DNA from: Litoreibacter halocynthiae
GTDB taxonomy: Bacteria; Pseudomonadota; Alphaproteobacteria; Rhodobacterales; Rhodobacteraceae
Direction: 5' to 3'
Length of the DNA: 64,000 nt
Assembly: GCF_004365635.1 (NCBI RefSeq)
Contig: NZ_SOBH01000001.1
Location: 868,001 to 932,000, forward strand
The notes below the pieces were generated by a model. That model did no database searches. It was not told the DNA's origin and worked only from the letters and a program-made list of their open reading frames with translations. The position numbers and the translations under genes are program-made. The first letter of the stretch is position 1. Every line of letters begins with the position of its first letter. Below, piece by piece: positions 27,163-38,703 of the stretch.

Positions 27163-28458
27163 ATGTTTGAAGTCTTAAAATCCTCGTGGGCACTCCTGCT
27201 GGGCATGATGTTTCTGATGGTTGGCAATGGCCTCCAAGGGTCATTGATTGGCGTGCGTGGTGGTATTGAGGGCTTCAGTACGTTCGAGCTTTCACTAATT
27301 ACCTCTGGCTATTTCTTGGGTTTCTTGGGCGGTTCTCGGCTTGCCCCTGGATTTATTCAACGGGTTGGCCATGTGCGTGTGTTTGCAGCACTTGGGTCGT
27401 TTATCTCTGCAGCCCTGATATTATATCCAACCGTGACGGATCCTATCGCATGGATCATTCTGCGCGTGATAATCGGGTTCTGTTTTTCGGGCGTTTACGT
27501 CACGGCGGAAAGCTGGCTCAACCATGCCTCGTCAAATGAAACGCGCGGGCAGGCGTTGTCGCTTTATATGATTGTGCAGATGGTCGGTATTGTCGCAGCG
27601 CAAGGCCTTCTGAACGTGGCTGATCCGGGTGGGTTTATCCTGTTTGTCATCCCGTCCGTGCTGGTCTCAATCTCGTTCGCGCCCATTTTGCTCTCGGTCG
27701 CTCCGACACCTGCATTCGGGACTACGCGGCAGCTGAGTTTCTCTGACCTTTATAAAATCTCGCCTCTCGGGGTCGTGGGGATGCTGCTGCTTGGCGGTGT
27801 CTTTTCGGCGCAGTTCGGAATGTCCGCGGTATATGGCACCCAAGCCGGTTTCAGCGTGGCGCAGATTTCGGTCTTTGTGTCTTCGATTTTCGTCGGGGCC
27901 ATGATTCTACAATACCCGATTGGTTGGCTCTCGGATCGCATGGACCGACGCATTTTGATCTTCGGCGTGTCGGTCGTGGCGACAACGGCTGCTGGGGTAG
28001 CTTGGGTTTTTGGGGACTATTTCCCCGTTCTACTGGCATGTTCCTTTGTGATCGGCGGAATGACCAACCCGCTCTACGCGCTGCTGATCGCGTACACCAA
28101 TGACTATCTAGAAGCGGATGATATGGCAGGGGCCTCGGGCGGGTTGTTGTTCGTGAACGGGTTGGGCGCAATCGCGGGCCCGGTGCTGACAGGTTGGCTG
28201 ATGACGCAATTTGGCCCCCAGGGGTTCTGGCTGATCATTATGGTGACGATGGCAGCCACGTCTGGTTATGCGGCCTATCGTATGACGCGTCGCCAATCCG
28301 CCTATGCCGAAGAAGACGAATACGAGGCGGTGCCATACACACCGGTGCGCCCGGGATCGACGCCTTATCTGGCTGAGCTGGCGCAAGAAGTTTACGTTGA
28401 AGCTGCTGAAGAAATTGCTGAGGCTTCGGAAGGTGTTGCCGAGGGGTCCTCGAGTTAA
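27163..28458 (+). CDS. MFS transporter (YfkF/YcaD-like) with acidic C-terminal tail
   Basis: 431 aa, about 12 membrane segments. GYFLGFLGGSRLAPGFIQRVGHVRVFAALG is the MFS loop 2-3 region, and LRVIIGFCFSGVYVTAESWLN fits the YcaD/YfkF-type subgroup of uncertain substrate. About 60 residues after the last segment form a Glu-rich tail. The ATG at 27163 is preferred over a TTG 12 nt upstream, since AGGA lies about 11 nt before it; the spacing is not ideal, so the start is uncertain. Confidence 0.82.
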   Translation: MFEVLKSSWALLLGMMFLMVGNGLQGSLIGVRGGIEGFSTFELSLITSGYFLGFLGGSRLAPGFIQRVGHVRVFAALGSFISAALILYPTVTDPIAWIILRVIIGFCFSGVYVTAESWLNHASSNETRGQALSLYMIVQMVGIVAAQGLLNVADPGGFILFVIPSVLVSISFAPILLSVAPTPAFGTTRQLSFSDLYKISPLGVVGMLLLGGVFSAQFGMSAVYGTQAGFSVAQISVFVSSIFVGAMILQYPIGWLSDRMDRRILIFGVSVVATTAAGVAWVFGDYFPVLLACSFVIGGMTNPLYALLIAYTNDYLEADDMAGASGGLLFVNGLGAIAGPVLTGWLMTQFGPQGFWLIIMVTMAATSGYAAYRMTRRQSAYAEEDEYEAVPYTPVRPGSTPYLAELAQEVYVEAAEEIAEASEGVAEGSSS

Positions 28459-28545
28459 TCAAGTCCAGAAAAATGACTTGCGGTCTCGCCAGCAGCTTGT
28501 AACCTTTTATTAACACTTGGGGGCTGCGACACGGAAGGAACTACC

Positions 28546-29124
28546 ATGTCTACACCTGAGGACGTCCTTGCATTTTGGCTGGATGAGCAGGGAGAAAAGG
28601 GTTGGTACGCTGGAGGTGAGGCGCTGGACGCCGAAATCCGCAACCGGTTCGAGCCTTTATGGCAAAGTGCTATGGAAGGCGGGCTTTCTCTTTGGATGAC
28701 CTACCCAAGTGGTGTGCTGGCCTACATTATTCTGACAGATCAGTTTCCACGAAATATGTTCCGCGGCTCAGAGAAAGCCTTCGCATCAGACCGTTTGGCG
28801 CTTTCTGTGGCAAAAACGGTGATCAGCAAGAATTGGGACCTGAAGATTGACGAACCCGCGCGGCAATTCTTCTACCTGCCGCTCATGCATTCCGAAAGCG
28901 TGACAGACCAAGAGCGCTGCGTGCGCTTGTTCTTGACCCGAATGCCAAAGTCGGGCGAGGGAAATTTGCTTCATGCAAAGGCCCATCGCGAGGTTATTCG
29001 CAAGTTTGGCCGCTTTCCGTACCGAAATGACGCCCTTCACCGCCGCACAACACAGATCGAAGATGCCTATATCAATGATGGCGGGTACGGGATGACCGTC
29101 GAAGCTTTAAAAGCTGCGGGCTAG
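28546..29124 (+). CDS. DUF924 family protein
   Basis: 192 aa. It shows the DUF924 pattern: FWLDE near the N-terminus, ILTDQFPRNMFRG, the FFYLPLMHSES block, and KFGRFPYRNDALHR. The fold is predicted all-helical, TPR-like; no biochemical role is established. The neighbour SGNH hydrolase starts 12 nt downstream, so the two are probably one transcript. Confidence 0.88.
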   Translation: MSTPEDVLAFWLDEQGEKGWYAGGEALDAEIRNRFEPLWQSAMEGGLSLWMTYPSGVLAYIILTDQFPRNMFRGSEKAFASDRLALSVAKTVISKNWDLKIDEPARQFFYLPLMHSESVTDQERCVRLFLTRMPKSGEGNLLHAKAHREVIRKFGRFPYRNDALHRRTTQIEDAYINDGGYGMTVEALKAAG

Positions 29125-29136
29125 GATTCTAGACAA

Positions 29137-29832
29137 GTGATCTCAAAAATTCGCGACCTTCTTTTGGCGGCCTGCGCTGCCGTATCCGTTTTGTTGCCTG
29201 CCGAAGCAGACGCCAAGGACGACATTCTTGTCATCGGTGACAGCATGTTGGAATGGCAAAGCTTTAAAGGGGCGTCGATCCCTCAGATTCTTGCGAAACG
29301 CACGAAGCGCAACGTCGAGAACCGCGCGGCCTCTGGTGCGAAGCTCTATCTGACTGGTGCCGAAGGCAACGCACGAAGCGTTATTCCGACCCAATATTCC
29401 AAAGGGAACTGGAATTGGGTGGTGATGAATGGCGGTGCGAATGACCTGTTGGCCAAATGCGGGTGCTCTCGATGCGACAGCGTTCTGGATAAGTTAATCT
29501 CCGAGGATGCGTCGAGCGGGGTATTGCCGGACCTTGCCAAGCAAATCCGGAACGATGGCCCGCGTGTCATTCTGCTCGCGTATTATGAAGGCAACGCGCG
29601 TCCGAACTTGTTTTCGCGCTGTGAGAAGGTGGTAAAGGAGCTGACAGAGCGACAGCGACTGTTGGCCAGCCGCCTGCGTGGTGTGGAGCTTGTCCGGACC
29701 AAGGCCGCGATTGATCCGAAGAACCGCAGTCACTTTGCGTTGGATGGCTTTCATCTGTCGCGAAAGGGAACCAGACGGGTAGGGGCGCTCTTGGCGCAAT
29801 CACTTGCGCAGCTAGAGGCGCGGCGACGCTAA
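29137..29832 (+). CDS. Secreted SGNH/GDSL-like hydrolase
   Basis: 231 aa, GTG start. A signal peptide (about 1-26, ending AEADA) is followed by the nucleophile block VIGDSM (GDS), a conserved GGANDLL (N of the oxyanion hole), and DGFHLS, where D and H complete the triad. The family includes esterases and acyltransferases acting on cell-wall or exopolysaccharide acetyl groups; the substrate is unknown. The middle holds a small Cys cluster (KCGCSRCDS) that could form disulfides. Confidence 0.78.
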   Translation: MISKIRDLLLAACAAVSVLLPAEADAKDDILVIGDSMLEWQSFKGASIPQILAKRTKRNVENRAASGAKLYLTGAEGNARSVIPTQYSKGNWNWVVMNGGANDLLAKCGCSRCDSVLDKLISEDASSGVLPDLAKQIRNDGPRVILLAYYEGNARPNLFSRCEKVVKELTERQRLLASRLRGVELVRTKAAIDPKNRSHFALDGFHLSRKGTRRVGALLAQSLAQLEARRR

Positions 29833-29897
29833 CAGCCCAGCATGGCGGGCATGACGTTGCGGCAGATTCTCACGTTGCGTTATTTGGATCAAAAAAG

Positions 29898-29915
29898 TAG
29901 TTTAGCGTTAAACTA
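29898..29915. promoter_or_regulatory. 18-bp inverted repeat upstream of lpdA
   Basis: TAGTTTA-GCGT-TAAACTA has perfect 7-bp arms around GCGT, 29 bp before the lpdA ATG. Its core TTAGCGTTAA closely resembles the TTAGCGCTAA core I recall for LacI-type regulators such as CceR of Rhodobacter sphaeroides, which control central carbon genes. The assignment to any named regulator is inference. Confidence 0.5.
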
Positions 29916-29944
29916 TTTCGATTTCGACGCTGGAGTGAGAAAAC

Positions 29945-31342
29945 ATGGCCGCTAAATCCTTTGATATGATCGTAATTGGCGCGGGCCCCGGCGGCTACGT
30001 CGCTGCCATCCGTGGGGCTCAGCTAGGCTTAAGCGTGGCCATTGTTGAGCGCGAGCATTTGGGCGGTATCTGTCTGAACTGGGGCTGCATTCCGACCAAG
30101 GCGATGCTGCGATCCTCCGAGGTGTTCCACCTGATGGAGCGCGCGAAGGACTTCGGATTGAAGGCCGAGAAGATCAGCTACGATCTGGACGCCGTTGTGA
30201 AGCGGTCTCGTGGTGTGGCGGGGCAGCTATCTGGTGGCATTGGTCATTTGATGAAGAAAAACAAGATCACCACGATCATGGGCGAAGCGTCGATTCCCGC
30301 AAAAGGCAAGGTTTCGGTTAAGACCGACAAAGGCACTGAAGAGCTGACGGCCAAGAACATCGTTCTGGCTACCGGAGCGCGAGCGCGCGAACTGCCCGGG
30401 CTGGAAGCCGATGGTGATCTGGTCTGGACATATAAGCACGCGCTGACCCCGAAACGGATGCCAAAGAAGCTGCTGGTCATCGGATCGGGAGCTATCGGGA
30501 TCGAGTTTGCCAGCTTCTACAACACACTTGGCTGTGACACGACTGTGGTCGAGGTCATGGACCGTATCCTTCCCGTGGAAGACGCCGAAATTTCGGCATT
30601 TGCCAAGAAGCAATTCGTCAAACAAGGCATGAAGATCATGGAGAAGACCATGGTTAAACAACTGGATCGCGGCAAAGGCAAAGTCACCGCGCATATCGAG
30701 GCAAATGGCAAGGTGGAGAAGGTCGAGTTCGACACGGTGATCTCGGCTGTTGGCATTGTCGGTAATGTTGAAGGGCTTGGCCTTGAAGACCTCGGTGTGA
30801 AAATTGATCGCACACATGTGACCGTCGATGAATATTGCCGCACCGGTGTCGATGGCCTTTTTGCGATTGGGGACATTGCAGGGGCGCCATGGCTTGCGCA
30901 CAAGGCCTCCCACGAAGGCGTTATGGTGGCTGAGTTGATCGCTGGCAAAAACGACGTGCACCCTGTGCGCCCTGAAAGCATTGCGGGGTGTACCTATTGC
31001 CACCCGCAGGTCGCCTCGGTCGGGTTTACCGAAGCGAAAGCCAAAGAGGCTGGCTACAAGATCAAGGTCGGTCGCTTCCCGTTCATCGGCAACGGCAAGG
31101 CAATTGCATTGGGCGAGCCGGAGGGCATTGTCAAAACGATTTTTGACGAGAAAACCGGTGAGTTGCTAGGCGCGCACATGATTGGCGCGGAAGTGACCGA
31201 GCTAATTCAGGGATATGTCGTCGGCCGCACGCTGGAAACGACTGAAGAAGACTTAATGAACACGGTCTTCCCGCATCCGACATTGTCCGAGATGATGCAC
31301 GAATCCGTGCTGGACGCTTACGGACGGGCCATTCACTTCTAG
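29945..31342 (+). CDS. lpdA: Dihydrolipoyl dehydrogenase (E3)
   Basis: 465 aa flavoprotein that reoxidises lipoyl groups of pyruvate, 2-oxoglutarate, branched-chain or glycine cleavage complexes. The FAD motif GAGPGG (12-17), redox pair C43/C48 (GGICLNWGCIPTKA), second NAD motif (VIGSGAIGIEFASFYN) and the catalytic H444/E449 (HPTLSE) are all present. It stands alone here, without E1/E2 genes, so its complex cannot be read from context. GGAG is upstream of the ATG, and a palindrome lies just before. Confidence 0.96.
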   Translation: MAAKSFDMIVIGAGPGGYVAAIRGAQLGLSVAIVEREHLGGICLNWGCIPTKAMLRSSEVFHLMERAKDFGLKAEKISYDLDAVVKRSRGVAGQLSGGIGHLMKKNKITTIMGEASIPAKGKVSVKTDKGTEELTAKNIVLATGARARELPGLEADGDLVWTYKHALTPKRMPKKLLVIGSGAIGIEFASFYNTLGCDTTVVEVMDRILPVEDAEISAFAKKQFVKQGMKIMEKTMVKQLDRGKGKVTAHIEANGKVEKVEFDTVISAVGIVGNVEGLGLEDLGVKIDRTHVTVDEYCRTGVDGLFAIGDIAGAPWLAHKASHEGVMVAELIAGKNDVHPVRPESIAGCTYCHPQVASVGFTEAKAKEAGYKIKVGRFPFIGNGKAIALGEPEGIVKTIFDEKTGELLGAHMIGAEVTELIQGYVVGRTLETTEEDLMNTVFPHPTLSEMMHESVLDAYGRAIHF

Positions 31343-31361
31343 GCAAACTTGACTTAAAGGA

Positions 31362-31390
31362 GCCGCTTGCGCGGCGCATAATATTTTATT
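31362..31390 (+). terminator. Possible terminator after lpdA
   Basis: GCCGC-TTGC-GCGGC followed by GCATAATATTTTATT, 19 nt after the lpdA stop. The stem is short and the T-rich tract is broken, so this is a weak candidate. Confidence 0.35.
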
Positions 31391-31471
31391 TGGCGCGCGG
31401 GGAAACCTGCGCGCTTACCATGTGCGTAGATGCAGATTGACGCGACCCGCGATGCAGCACAGGAAGACGCC

Positions 31472-32608
31472 ATGACGTCTCAAAAAACAAATTGGGTTTT
31501 GGTGTTTGCCCTGCTTGTCGCAGGGCTTTTTGCTGCTGCGCAGTTCGGCAAACTGACGCTCACCCTGCCTGTGCTGCGGGAAACCTATCCTGAAGGTGGT
31601 GCGTTCGTTCCGGTCTTGATCTCCATCGTCGGGATGGTTGGTATCCTTCTCGGTGCCGTGGCCGGCTCGGTGGTTGCACGGATTGGTGTGGCGCGCGCGC
31701 TAACTGCTGCATTGCTGGCCGGTGGGGTTTTATCCCTGTTGGAGGCTACCTTGCCGCACATTTCGATCTTCGCGTTGCTTCGAACGGCTGAAGGGGTGTC
31801 GCATCTGGCCATTGTCGTTGCGACGCCGACGCTAATGGCAAGCATATCTGCTGACAAAGACCGTCCGGTCGTGATGGCGATCTGGGCTTCGTTCTTTGGC
31901 ATCTCCATGGCGCTCACGGCCGTTTTATTGCCGAGCTTGTTGGCTTTGGGTGGTTTGTCGGTTGTGTTTGTGGCGCATGGTTCGGGCATGTTGGCCATGG
32001 CTTTGCTGTTATACCCGCTTTTGCCCAAGGAGCGCATCGCCAAACCTGTCCCGATTTCCTACTTTGCAGAGCATCGAACGATCTATTCAACACCGCGCCT
32101 TCTGATCGCGGGAGGCGGGTTTGTCTGGTATACGATCCTCTACATTTCGCTACTGGCGGTTTTGCCTGTCGCGCTGAATCTGACAGTTTGGGCGATTACT
32201 GCACTGCCGCTCATTAGTATTGTCGGGACTTTATGGGGTGGGTTCCTCGGTAAGCGATTTCCACCGGACCAACTGGTGGTTGTAGGGTTTGTCCTAACAA
32301 TCGGCGCGAGTGGCCTTGTTTACCTGATGAGCCCCGCGATCTGGCCGCTGTTTGGCTTGTTCTTTGTGATGGCGCTTATCCCTGCGGCCTCTTTCGCGGC
32401 AATCCCGTATTTCAACGCGGCACCTACAGACCGTGCCCGCGCCACGGGCGGGATTGCGCAGCTTGGGAATGTCGGCACGACGGCTGGTACACCGATCTTT
32501 GTGCTGGTCTTTGATCAAGCAGGGTTGGCGGGCGTTTGCATCGTTATGGCCCTGTTTTGCGCAATCGGGATCGGATGTACGGTCTTATTGCGCGCGAGGA
32601 TCAAATAA
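31472..32608 (+). CDS. MFS transporter (CynX/NimT-like)
   Basis: 378 aa, about 12 membrane spans. The first span contains VLVFALLVAGLFAAAQFGKLTLTLPVLRETYP and the segment 2-3 loop is VARIGVARALTAAL, the pattern of the small MFS carriers related to CynX and NarK-like families; substrate unknown. The start at 31472 (MTSQKTNWVLVF) has AGGAAG 5 nt upstream and is preferred to an ATG 42 nt further up. It lies between lpdA and the uvrA SOS box and seems to have its own transcript. Confidence 0.8.
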   Translation: MTSQKTNWVLVFALLVAGLFAAAQFGKLTLTLPVLRETYPEGGAFVPVLISIVGMVGILLGAVAGSVVARIGVARALTAALLAGGVLSLLEATLPHISIFALLRTAEGVSHLAIVVATPTLMASISADKDRPVVMAIWASFFGISMALTAVLLPSLLALGGLSVVFVAHGSGMLAMALLLYPLLPKERIAKPVPISYFAEHRTIYSTPRLLIAGGGFVWYTILYISLLAVLPVALNLTVWAITALPLISIVGTLWGGFLGKRFPPDQLVVVGFVLTIGASGLVYLMSPAIWPLFGLFFVMALIPAASFAAIPYFNAAPTDRARATGGIAQLGNVGTTAGTPIFVLVFDQAGLAGVCIVMALFCAIGIGCTVLLRARIK

Positions 32609-32618
32609 ATCTATAGAT

Positions 32619-32633
32619 GTTCTCTTAATGTTC
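32619..32633. promoter_or_regulatory. LexA (SOS) box upstream of uvrA
   Basis: GTTC at 32619-32622 and GTTC at 32630-32633 are separated by exactly 7 bases, the direct-repeat LexA box of alphaproteobacteria (GTTC-N7-GTTC). It lies 64 nt before the uvrA ATG, the expected place for SOS control of excision repair. Confidence 0.8.
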
Positions 32634-32697
32634 TGATAACCGATTGGAACCTGCCGTCAGACGGCTTATGTGTGGCGCAACGCATCCGGGGTGGACC

Positions 32698-35576
<2,879 letters not shown>

Positions 35577-35580
<4 letters not shown>

Positions 35581-35942
35581 CTTTCGAGGTTCTGAATAGA
35601 ATTGCGTTTATCATTTTTGCAGCTCTATTCGTGGTGCTTCTGTTCTTTCCCAGCCTGATTTACTGGCTATTCGCCATTGAGGGTGGACCGTCTGTGGACT
35701 TCATTGCGCGGCGCGCAGCAATGCTGTTTGCGGGGTTATCCGTGTTGGCTTTGATCACAGCCGAAACCGAAAGCGACGAAGTCAGGCAGGTTGTCTCGCT
35801 CTCGTTCGCCGTAATCATGGCGGCACTGGCCATTCTGGGATTGTTTGAACTGGTTCGTGGTGCGGCTGGTATCGGGATTCTTCTGGCCGTGGCCGTAGAA
35901 TCTGTGTTCGCCTTTTACTACCTGCGGTTCTGGCGCGACTGA
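35577..35942 (+). CDS. Small four-span membrane protein, unknown function
   Basis: 121 aa with about four hydrophobic segments (8-33, 41-60, 72-92, 97-116). I do not recognise the family. It starts with ATGA overlapping the uvrA stop (35577-35580), so it is probably translated by coupling and would be induced with uvrA in the SOS response; the link may be only transcriptional. Confidence 0.65.
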
Positions 35943-35957
35943 TCGCTGGTCGATCAG
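35939..35957. terminator. Hairpin between convergent genes
   Basis: CTGATCG-CTGGT-CGATCAG overlaps both stop codons of the convergent small membrane gene and the hydrolase-OsmC gene. There is no T run, so factor-independent termination is doubtful. Confidence 0.4.
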
Positions 35958-37162
35958 TCTGCCAATACCGTCTTGATTTCAGCGCCGCTTTCCAGAGTTT
36001 TGTGTACGGGGCATTTGTCCGCAATCTCCATCAAGCGTTGCCGTTGATCGTTGTCGAGATCGCCTTCCAAGTGGATCTCGCGATTGAAGCGGTCGATTTT
36101 CGACGGCCCGCCCGCATCCTGCGCGTGCATCGCGTTGTGGGTTACATCCACCCACACACGGGTCAGTGGCCATTTCTTGCGCCGCGCATACATGCGGATC
36201 GTCATGGATGTGCAAGCCCCTAAGCCAGACGCCAACAACCCGTAAGGGGACATGCCTAGGTTGGTGCCACCATAGGCCAGCGGCTCGTCTGCCTGTAGGT
36301 GGTGGCTCGGCCCCGAATTGATGTCTTGAAGGAACCCGTCGGGGTCGGCCTCGGTGACACGCACGACACCCTCCGGCGCACCGATTGGCGGGGCAGGTGG
36401 ACGTAAATCCAGATCGCGGGAGGCCCAGCCTGCAATCACGTTGGCAACATACTCGGCGTCTTCGGGACGGGTAATAAGATGGTCCGATTGGCACAACGTG
36501 ACGAAGCTTTTCGGGTGCTTGGCGTGTTGAAAAATTTTCGCGGCGTTGTCGATGCTAACGGTGTTGTCGAGCGGGGCGTGCAAAATCAAAAGTGATTTGT
36601 TCAGGTTCCGGATGCAGTCGGCAATGCTCTCGGCAGAGACGTCCTCCACAAAGTCCCGCCCGATACGGACGGGGCGACCGCCAAGCATTACTTCTCCGAT
36701 GCCTTTCGCTTTTATCTCGGAAAGGGCGTCGTTGAAATTATGCGTGACATGGTCAGGATCAAACGGCGCACCAATGGTGACGACTGCCTTCGCGGAGGTG
36801 ATCTTGGGTGCGGCTTTCAGGATCGCAGCCCCGCCCAGCGAATGGCCAATCAGCAGGTCGGGGGCCATTTCCATGCTGTCGAGATGCTGTGCCGCCAGCA
36901 AAAGATCATCCACGTTCGAGGTGAAAGTCGTGTTCTCGAATTCCCCGTCAGAATGGCCGAGGCCAGTGAAGTCGAAGCGGAGCACCGCAATCCCCATCCC
37001 CGCCAATCGCCCAGAAATGCGCTTGGCCGCTGCAATGTCTTTGGAGCAGGTGAAGCAATGCGCAAATAGCGCCGTTGCCAGATGCGGCCCGTCCGGCATA
37101 TCCAGACGCGCAGCCAGCGTTGCACCAGAATGGCCGGTGAAGTTTATGCGTTCAATGCCCAT
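35954..37162 (-). CDS. Alpha/beta hydrolase-OsmC fusion protein
   Basis: 402 aa in two parts. Residues 1-245 are an alpha/beta hydrolase with nucleophile S108 in GHSLGG and an Asp/His region (HAPLDNTVS, CQSDHLI). Residues 255-402 are an OsmC/Ohr-type peroxidase with two cysteines, about C317 (GLGACTSMTIR) and C384 (CPVHKTL), that reduces organic hydroperoxides. This fusion is known in proteobacteria; the hydrolase may release peroxide substrates. The ATG at 37162 has AGGAG 7 nt upstream, unlike the GTG 6 nt before it. It stands between uvrA's operon (convergent) and dddP. Confidence 0.88.
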   Translation of the reverse strand: MGIERINFTGHSGATLAARLDMPDGPHLATALFAHCFTCSKDIAAAKRISGRLAGMGIAVLRFDFTGLGHSDGEFENTTFTSNVDDLLLAAQHLDSMEMAPDLLIGHSLGGAAILKAAPKITSAKAVVTIGAPFDPDHVTHNFNDALSEIKAKGIGEVMLGGRPVRIGRDFVEDVSAESIADCIRNLNKSLLILHAPLDNTVSIDNAAKIFQHAKHPKSFVTLCQSDHLITRPEDAEYVANVIAGWASRDLDLRPPAPPIGAPEGVVRVTEADPDGFLQDINSGPSHHLQADEPLAYGGTNLGMSPYGLLASGLGACTSMTIRMYARRKKWPLTRVWVDVTHNAMHAQDAGGPSKIDRFNREIHLEGDLDNDQRQRLMEIADKCPVHKTLESGAEIKTVLAD

Positions 37163-37263
37163 AGACACGCTCCTGCTCGAATTACATATCTAAAGGAATG
37201 TAACCCCCGAGCCTCCCAAACAAGGTTCGGAAGGCTATTGTCACAGCAAGGTGAGCAGTTGTG

Positions 37264-38604
37264 TCAGCTTTCACCCATCAATGCCGGATCGAACGGATAT
37301 TTGGTCAGGTTTTCGTACCCGTCCTCGGTGATCAGGACCTGATCTTCCAACTTGATCGAGAAATCACCACCAACTTCACCCACCAAAGCCTCGACGCACA
37401 GGGTCATTCCGGGTTGCAATTCGTAGTCAAAGGCCCCGTCCACGTGCTTGTCAGGGTAGGCAACCAAAGGCCACTCGTCACATAGGCCCACACCATGCAT
37501 CAAACAGCCGTATTTTTGCGCCTGATACTTGTCGTCAAGGGCATGGGTATTCGCGGAGAGCTCGTTGAGCGAGACGCCCGGTTTCAGCATCTCCATATTG
37601 GTCTGGATATGCTCGACGCTATGTTTCATCGCCTCGATCATATCAGCGCGGGGCTTCCGGTCACCGATCCACCATGTTCGCGAGATGTCACAACAGATGC
37701 CATAGGCCCCGACAAGATCGGTATCGAACGCCAAAATCTCGTTGTTCTGGATCAAGCGTGGACCACATTCCTGAAACCACGGGTTTGTGCGCGGACCAGA
37801 CGCCAACAATCGCGTTTCAATCCATTCGCCGCCCCGCTTTATGTTTTCTGCATGAAGGACGGCCCATACGTCGTCCTCCGAGACTGTCCCCGTCGGGCCT
37901 TGGATGCGTGCAAAATCCTCCATCTCGTACATGGCCATTTCGCAGGAATGGCAAGCTGCGCGCATCGCTAGGATTTCGTCGGGGCCTTTTACGGAGCGGG
38001 CATGTTCGGTGACTTCTTCACCTTCATGCACCTCGAAGCCGCGGGCCTCCAACGCGCGGAGACCTGCGACCATGATCTTGTCGACGGCAATGCGCTTGTT
38101 CCCACCATGCTCCCGCATCAGATCTTCTACCTCGGCTGTAAAGGTAGATGCGGCTTGCTGGACCTTGTCTCCGTTAGAGAAGTAGAACATTGACGCGCCG
38201 GACCGCTGTTCGCGGACAAGCGGGTTGAACTCCGACAGGAACGGTGAGTTCTTGTAGTCCCAGATCACCATATATCCATCGGCACAAAGCAGGACGGCAC
38301 GGAACGGGTTATGCGTGTTCCACAATTGCATATTAGTGCTGTCCGTGGCGTAGCGGATATTCAGCGGGTCGAACATCAGCAGTCCGCCAAGGTCTCGATC
38401 AACGATGTGCTGGGTCAATCGCTTCCAGCGGTATTCCCGCATCCGCTCCAGATTGGGTAGAGCAAGGCCCGCTTTCTCCCATTCGCCATAGGCCAGTAGG
38501 GTTGGTCCGATCTCGACGCGGTCGTTGTCGTTGAGATTGCCGTCACCCAAACGAGCGCCCTTCGTCGGGTCGATCTTGCGCGCGTCGCGGTAATGTTCGT
38601 TCAT
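37264..38604 (-). CDS. dddP: Dimethylsulfoniopropionate lyase DddP (M24 fold)
   Basis: 446 aa. DddP cleaves DMSP to dimethyl sulfide and acrylate in the cytoplasm. The sequence follows the Roseovarius nubinhibens type closely: RYATDSTNMQLWNTHNPFRA, YMVIWDYKNSPFLS, KRGGEWIETRLLASGPRTNPWFQECGPR and GCLMHGVGLCDEWPLVAYP. The metal ligands of the M24 fold are in place: D294, D296, D306, H370, E405 and E420. Length is that of characterised DddP, so it is complete. The start has GGGAG 8 nt upstream. No BCCT transporter lies next to it; a DUF3445 gene is divergent. Confidence 0.94.
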   Translation of the reverse strand: MNEHYRDARKIDPTKGARLGDGNLNDNDRVEIGPTLLAYGEWEKAGLALPNLERMREYRWKRLTQHIVDRDLGGLLMFDPLNIRYATDSTNMQLWNTHNPFRAVLLCADGYMVIWDYKNSPFLSEFNPLVREQRSGASMFYFSNGDKVQQAASTFTAEVEDLMREHGGNKRIAVDKIMVAGLRALEARGFEVHEGEEVTEHARSVKGPDEILAMRAACHSCEMAMYEMEDFARIQGPTGTVSEDDVWAVLHAENIKRGGEWIETRLLASGPRTNPWFQECGPRLIQNNEILAFDTDLVGAYGICCDISRTWWIGDRKPRADMIEAMKHSVEHIQTNMEMLKPGVSLNELSANTHALDDKYQAQKYGCLMHGVGLCDEWPLVAYPDKHVDGAFDYELQPGMTLCVEALVGEVGGDFSIKLEDQVLITEDGYENLTKYPFDPALMGES

Positions 38605-38629
38605 CCTGCATCTCCCTGTTGCCTCCAGT

Positions 38630-38644
38630 TTGAGGACAGCTCAA
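38630..38644. promoter_or_regulatory. Inverted repeat between dddP and the DUF3445 gene
   Basis: TTGAG-GACAG-CTCAA has perfect 5-bp arms. It lies 26 bp upstream of dddP and 59 bp upstream of the DUF3445 start, a place from which a regulator could affect both divergent genes. No regulator gene is adjacent; weak evidence only. Confidence 0.3.
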
Positions 38645-38703
38645 GCACGTCGCTGTTTCGAAAACGTCATGGATTATGTCGAATTTGGATGGTTAAAGGC
38701 AAT

